Assembly: GCA_003505715.1 (NCBI GenBank)
Contig: DNXU01000481.1
Location: 6,350 to 16,132, forward strand
Reading direction: 5' to 3'
DNA from: Cyanobacteria bacterium UBA8803
GTDB lineage: Bacteria; Cyanobacteriota; Cyanobacteriia; Cyanobacteriales; Coleofasciculaceae
DNA length: 9,783 nt
Of this stretch, positions 7,138-9,783 are shown one piece after another. Every line of letters starts with the position of its first letter. Positions within the stretch are counted from its first letter, which is position 1. Made by a program: the position numbers and the translations under genes. Below the pieces are notes generated by a model that saw nothing but the letters and a program-made list of their open reading frames with translations, did no database searches and was not told the origin of the DNA.

Positions 7138-7286
7138 TGGACAATAAAGAAAATGCCTGTGGAGATGGTCTGACGGGGACGGGAAACCGTCTAGTTAAGA
7201 GTCAAAGAAGCAGTGCGGTTCGTTGTCGTACCGAGGGGAAACCTGAAAACGGCGCACCTCTAACAAAAAGAGGTCAAAAGGGAAGG
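7138..7286 (+). CDS. tnpB: tnpB internal exon 2 between the two introns
   Basis: After intron 1 is removed, T4793 joins TG at 7138 (Leu) and a 49-codon frame runs to 7286: LDNKENACGDGLTGTG, then LVKSQRSS and KPENGAPLTKRGQKGR. The NACGDGLTGTG-type tail resembles C-terminal ends I know from cyanobacterial TnpB proteins, and the other two forward frames stop within 36 nt. This is the strongest evidence that the exon is real and the intron 1 junctions are right. The RNA has several possible hairpins: GACGG/CCGTC (7172-7191), CGGT/ACCG (near 7216-7233) and ACCTCT/AGAGGT with an A-rich loop (7256-7274). They could belong to the omega RNA scaffold, which in this family overlaps the tnpB 3' end. The right boundary depends on the less certain intron 2 start. 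Confidence 0.8.
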
Positions 7287-7874
7287 GTTCGGGAAATATA
7301 ACCCGATAGTTAACAAAAGACTAACCACACCCGAAACCGAGACAACTTGATTTCCGTGGAAGTGAGAGCAAGTAACCTAGAAAGCTCAAGTCTTCCTCCG
7401 GTGGTGTCCCGGTAACAGCATACCCCCAGGACGGAGAGCCTAGCAAGCGCCGGAATGAAGCGGGGTAAAAAGGCGGCAAATCATAATCCTCATATGATGA
7501 AAACGTCGAGCATCTGACCATGAGTAACGAAAGTGAACTCTCAAAACCGTCGTCAGGATTATCTTGCGAAAAGAGGATGATACGCAGGGAGCAAAAGAAG
7601 CTCACGGTGAAACGATAAATGGCGTTTTGTTTCGCGACCATTGACACTCATCAAACCCGGCGTACAGAGAGGCTCTAAAGTCAGTAACAACGGAAGTCAG
7701 GAACGAATCAAACAGAGGGTCGGCTCTCTTGAAGGTCGATATCAAGAGTAGTAGCTAGCGGAAGCCGCCTCTGTGAGGGATTGAGTCAGAAGCCAACGCC
7801 CTCCTGTAATGGGAGAGGATATGCCAACAGACTCACAGCTACATGGGATGTACGTTCGTGAAGTAAGAGTATAT
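7287..7874 (+). ncRNA. Group II intron 2 ribozyme, domains I to start of IV
   Basis: Nearly 600 bases with no credible gene. Visible structure: first stem TCGGG/CCCGA (7289-7305); the AACGAAAGTGAA motif near 7523 shared with intron 1; hairpin AATGG/CCATT (7618-7642) with loop TTTTGTTT; and a stem near 7751-7773 around AGCGGAAGCCGCCTC. Otherwise the sequence differs strongly from intron 1, so the introns are not recent copies of each other. Minus-strand open frames in this stretch are taken as chance. Confidence 0.7.
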
Positions 7875-9758
7875 ATGTCCAAGACGGAGAGTATCAACTC
7901 AAAAGTGGAATGGAAGGCAGTGAACTGGCGTAAAGTCGAGTTCGCTGTATTCAAGCTCCAAAAGCGGATTTACAAAGCCTCGCAGCGTGGGGAAGTAAAG
8001 TTAGTTCGCAGACTCCAAAAGATGATGGTCAAATCCTGGTATGCACGACTACTCGCCGTGCGAAGGGTAACACAGGAAAACAAAGGCAAAAACACTGCGG
8101 GAGTGGATGGAATCAAATCTCTATCCCCAGAACAGCGGTTGAAGCTATCGGAAAACCTGAAACTAGATGGGAAAGCCAATCCGACCAGAAGGGTATGGAT
8201 ACCCAAACCTGGAAAGAAAGAAATGCGCCCTCTAGGAATACCTACCATGCGAGATAGAGCAAAACAAGGGCTGCTCAAACTGGCATTAGAACCAGAATGG
8301 GAGGCGATTTTCGAGCCAAACTCGTATGGATTTAGACCAGGACGGTCATGCCATGACGCGATTGAGGCAATCAGATTAGCCATCCGGTCAAAGCCAAAAT
8401 ATGTGCTAGACGCCGATATCGCCAAGTGTTTCGACCAAATAAACCACTCAAAACTAATAGAAAAACTAAACACTTGTCCGTCCTTTAAGCGCCAAATAAG
8501 AGCGTGGCTTAAATCTGGAGTCATAGACTTCAGCCAATGGTCAGAACGGAAAGGATACAACGAGACATCCGAGGGAACTCCGCAGGGTGGGGTATTTTCC
8601 CCTCTTCTAGCCAACATAGCCCTCCACGGAATGGAACAACATATAGCCCAAGCATATCCAGCAGATAAAACAGGGAAAATCAGATGTTATAAACGATTAT
8701 TTGGATACCCTGTAGGAAGACCAATACTGGTCAGATATGCTGACGATTTTGTCATCCTATGTGAAGAACTATCCGTAGTCCAAAGATGTCAACAGCTAAT
8801 CTCAGAGTGGTTAACCGACATCGGTTTAGAACTGAAACCTAGTAAAACTAGACTGGCCCACACGCTAGTCGAACATGAAAAAGAACAGCCTGGATTTAAC
8901 TTTCTAGGCTTCACAATACGCCAATTCCCAAAAGGAAAACACCACTGTGGAAAAAGCAGTGGCAACCGTCACGGAAAAGGTAAATTACTAGGCTTCAAGA
9001 CCATCATCAAACCCAGTGCCGAAAAAATCCAGACTCACTATCAATCAATAGCTGATTGGGTGACAACCTTTAATGGGAAATCCCAAGTCGAACTAATCGG
9101 AAAGTTGAACCCTATAATCAGAGGATGGTGTAACTACCAATCCCCCTGGAACTCAAAGGAAGCCTTCAGCAAGCTTGACCACCTAATCTGGAATAAACTC
9201 TGGAGCTGGGGAAAACGCCGACACCCTAACAAGGGTAATAAATGGGTAGCCAGAAAATATTGGCGCACTATTGGCACCCAGAACTGGGTCTTCACTACAC
9301 CTCATAAAGGTAAAAACCCACTGAAGCTTCTGAAACATGAAGAATTTCCAGCAGGAAATCAGTGGATAAAAGTGGAGGGATCTCGCTCCCCCTACGACGG
9401 AGACTCAAATTATTGGAGTACAAGAATGGGGGACAAGTACCTAACCCTAGACCCTCAAAAGTCTAGGCTAATGAAAATACAAAAGGGAAGATGCGCCCTC
9501 TGCGGACAACACTTCAAACCAGGGGATGTGCTGGAAAAACACCATAAAATCCAGCGCAAAGAAGGAGGCAACAATGCTGAGAAGAACCTGGAACTGCTAC
9601 ATCTACACTGTCACGACCAGATTCATGGATGTAGTAACATCAACCACGCGCCCGGATGCCATAAGCAAAGGTGGCAGCCATGTACTGAGGAGCCGGATGA
9701 GGTGAAAATCTCACGTCCGGTTTTGAAGCCGAGTCAGGGAGGCGACTCCCTGGCTTAG
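7875..9758 (+). CDS. ltrA: Group II intron 2 reverse transcriptase/maturase/HNH endonuclease
   Basis: A 627-residue intron-encoded protein. I start at 7875 (MSKTESINSK) because this aligns with the start of intron 1's protein; the frame is open 22 codons further to 7809, but that part lies in the ribozyme and no ribosome site decides it. Visible: ENKGKNTAGVD (68-78), catalytic Asp181 in DADIAKCFD, EGTPQGG, and YADD at 288-291. A short insertion before YADD (DKTGKIRCYKRLFGYPVG) and a His/Gly/Lys-rich stretch after it (KGKHHCGKSSGNRHGKGK) are absent from intron 1's protein. The maturase region has KLNPIIRGWCNYQ (about 410-422) and RRHPNKG. The HNH is complete: Cys540/Cys543, His556-His557 and LHLHCHDQIHG. 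The last 22 or so residues (EPDEVKISRPVLK...) are encoded by domains V and VI, so they are probably a read-through tail. All catalytic residues are present. Confidence 0.93.
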   Translation: MSKTESINSKVEWKAVNWRKVEFAVFKLQKRIYKASQRGEVKLVRRLQKMMVKSWYARLLAVRRVTQENKGKNTAGVDGIKSLSPEQRLKLSENLKLDGKANPTRRVWIPKPGKKEMRPLGIPTMRDRAKQGLLKLALEPEWEAIFEPNSYGFRPGRSCHDAIEAIRLAIRSKPKYVLDADIAKCFDQINHSKLIEKLNTCPSFKRQIRAWLKSGVIDFSQWSERKGYNETSEGTPQGGVFSPLLANIALHGMEQHIAQAYPADKTGKIRCYKRLFGYPVGRPILVRYADDFVILCEELSVVQRCQQLISEWLTDIGLELKPSKTRLAHTLVEHEKEQPGFNFLGFTIRQFPKGKHHCGKSSGNRHGKGKLLGFKTIIKPSAEKIQTHYQSIADWVTTFNGKSQVELIGKLNPIIRGWCNYQSPWNSKEAFSKLDHLIWNKLWSWGKRRHPNKGNKWVARKYWRTIGTQNWVFTTPHKGKNPLKLLKHEEFPAGNQWIKVEGSRSPYDGDSNYWSTRMGDKYLTLDPQKSRLMKIQKGRCALCGQHFKPGDVLEKHHKIQRKEGGNNAEKNLELLHLHCHDQIHGCSNINHAPGCHKQRWQPCTEEPDEVKISRPVLKPSQGGDSLA

Positions 9759-9764
9759 GTTAAC
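9690..9764 (+). ncRNA. Group II intron 2 domains V and VI
   Basis: Domain V (9690-9723) has GAGCCGG pairing with CCGGTTT, an upper GAG/CTC stem and a GTGAAAAT loop. Domain VI follows with GAGTCAGGGAG paired, with wobbles, to CTCCCTGGCTT around a GCGA tetraloop. A9757 is bulged as branch point, eight bases from the 3' end at C9764. This structure overlaps the end of the RT reading frame. Confidence 0.87.
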
Positions 9765-9783
9765 GGAAGAAAAGTGGAGAGGC
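9765..9783 (+). CDS. tnpB: tnpB exon 3, start only (runs off the window)
   Basis: The 19 bases after intron 2 would continue the TnpB frame as GRKVER directly after ...GQKGR from exon 2, with no stop. The basic composition suits a TnpB tail, but the stretch is too short for proof. The true stop, the omega RNA guide junction and the IS right end should lie just past the window edge. Confidence 0.5.

Larger units (their letters stand above)
7287..9764 (+). mobile_element. Group II intron 2 (about 2478 bp, with RT/maturase/HNH ORF)
   Basis: A second, different group II intron in the same tnpB. I place the 5' end at GTTCGGG (7287), where stem TCGGG/CCCGA (7289-7305) matches the position and shape of intron 1's first stem, and where the distance to the ORF start (588 nt) matches intron 1 (601 nt). 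GTTCG deviates from GUGYG at position 3, so the 5' end is uncertain by some bases. The 3' end is firmer: domain VI has a bulged A at 9757 and the intron ends TTAAC at 9764. With these ends, tnpB exons 2 and 3 join in frame. A loop TTTTG (7625-7629) inside stem AATGG/CCATT can pair with exon CAAAA (7275-7279), a possible EBS2-IBS2. Confidence 0.82.
3060..9783. mobile_element. IS200/IS605-family (IS605-type) element, right end outside the window
   Basis: Divergent tnpA and tnpB define an IS605-type transposon with subterminal hairpins at the left. Such elements move as single-stranded circles, have no terminal inverted repeats and make no target duplication, so the exact left boundary cannot be read by eye; I place it between 3054 and 3080. 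The right end lies past 9783 because tnpB is interrupted by two group II introns and still open at the window edge. Without introns the visible part would be about 2 kb, the normal size for this group. Both transposon proteins keep their catalytic residues. Confidence 0.85.

Noticed and set aside
7213..7240. GTGCGG at 7213 as the 5' end of intron 2
   Set aside because: It matches GUGYG, but the TnpB tail frame continues through it to 7286. The intron 1-like first stem and the ORF distance fit 7287 better. Kept as a fallback.
7321..8617. Minus-strand open frames of 70-215 codons over intron 2 (7321-7647, 7742-7954, 7970-8617)
   Set aside because: They are antisense to ribozyme sequence or to the RT gene, and their composition shows no known domain.
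4794..9764. A twintron, with intron 1 inserted inside intron 2
   Set aside because: The sequence between them (7138-7286) joins in frame to tnpB exon 1 and reads as a TnpB tail, and intron 2 has its own 5' stem right of it. The introns are side by side, not nested.
1..9783. CRISPR arrays, tRNA or rRNA genes
   Set aside because: I saw no spaced direct repeats of CRISPR type, no cloverleaf with CCA-like end and no rRNA sequence in the window.

Overview
The window looks cyanobacterial. Three perfect HIP1 octamers (GCGATCGC at 200-207, 2437-2444 and 3046-3053) and a heptameric CCATTCC repeat of the STRR type (1-22) are typical of cyanobacterial chromosomes, probably of a filamentous species. All three HIP1 copies I found lie left of about 3060. 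I saw none in the mobile DNA to the right, which fits that part being a later arrival.

Layout. (1) 33-3014, minus strand: a 993-residue CheB-CheR-PAS fusion with an intact methylesterase triad and SAM motif, a long Asn/Glu-rich coiled coil and two C-terminal PAS domains, but no kinase domain. (2) About 3060 to beyond 9783: an IS605-type element with divergent tnpA (minus, 3138-3551, intact Y1/HUH transposase) and tnpB (plus, from 3617, intact RuvC and zinc-finger core). They share a 65-bp control region containing a consensus-like promoter and an unusually strong Shine-Dalgarno for tnpB. Two hairpins at 3081-3127 mark the left end; the right end lies outside the window. (3) tnpB is split near its 3' end by two different group II introns, 4794-7137 and about 7287-9764. 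They are separated by a 149-nt internal tnpB exon. Each carries its own reverse transcriptase/maturase/HNH protein with an intact YADD box, plus recognisable ribozyme domains V and VI.

The key reading-frame evidence: removing 4794-7137 joins tnpB codon 392 plus one base to 7138, opening a 49-codon frame (LDNKENACGDGLTGTG...) that resembles cyanobacterial TnpB tails. The other two forward frames of that exon stop within 36 nt. Removing the second intron keeps the frame open to the end of the window. The window is therefore a three-layer nest: two retroelements inside an RNA-guided nuclease gene inside a transposon.

How the parts may work together. TnpA moves the element as single-stranded DNA. 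TnpB plus an omega RNA made from the 3' end of its own transcript cuts sites lacking the element (known for the family). Here the tnpB tail and the region expected to make the omega RNA are broken by about 4.8 kb of intron, so a continuous guide RNA and the full TnpB tail should appear only after both introns splice. Without splicing, a 395-residue TnpB with the full catalytic core is still encoded. I regard this possible coupling of intron splicing to guide-RNA production as the most interesting point. It is an inference that RNA data could settle.
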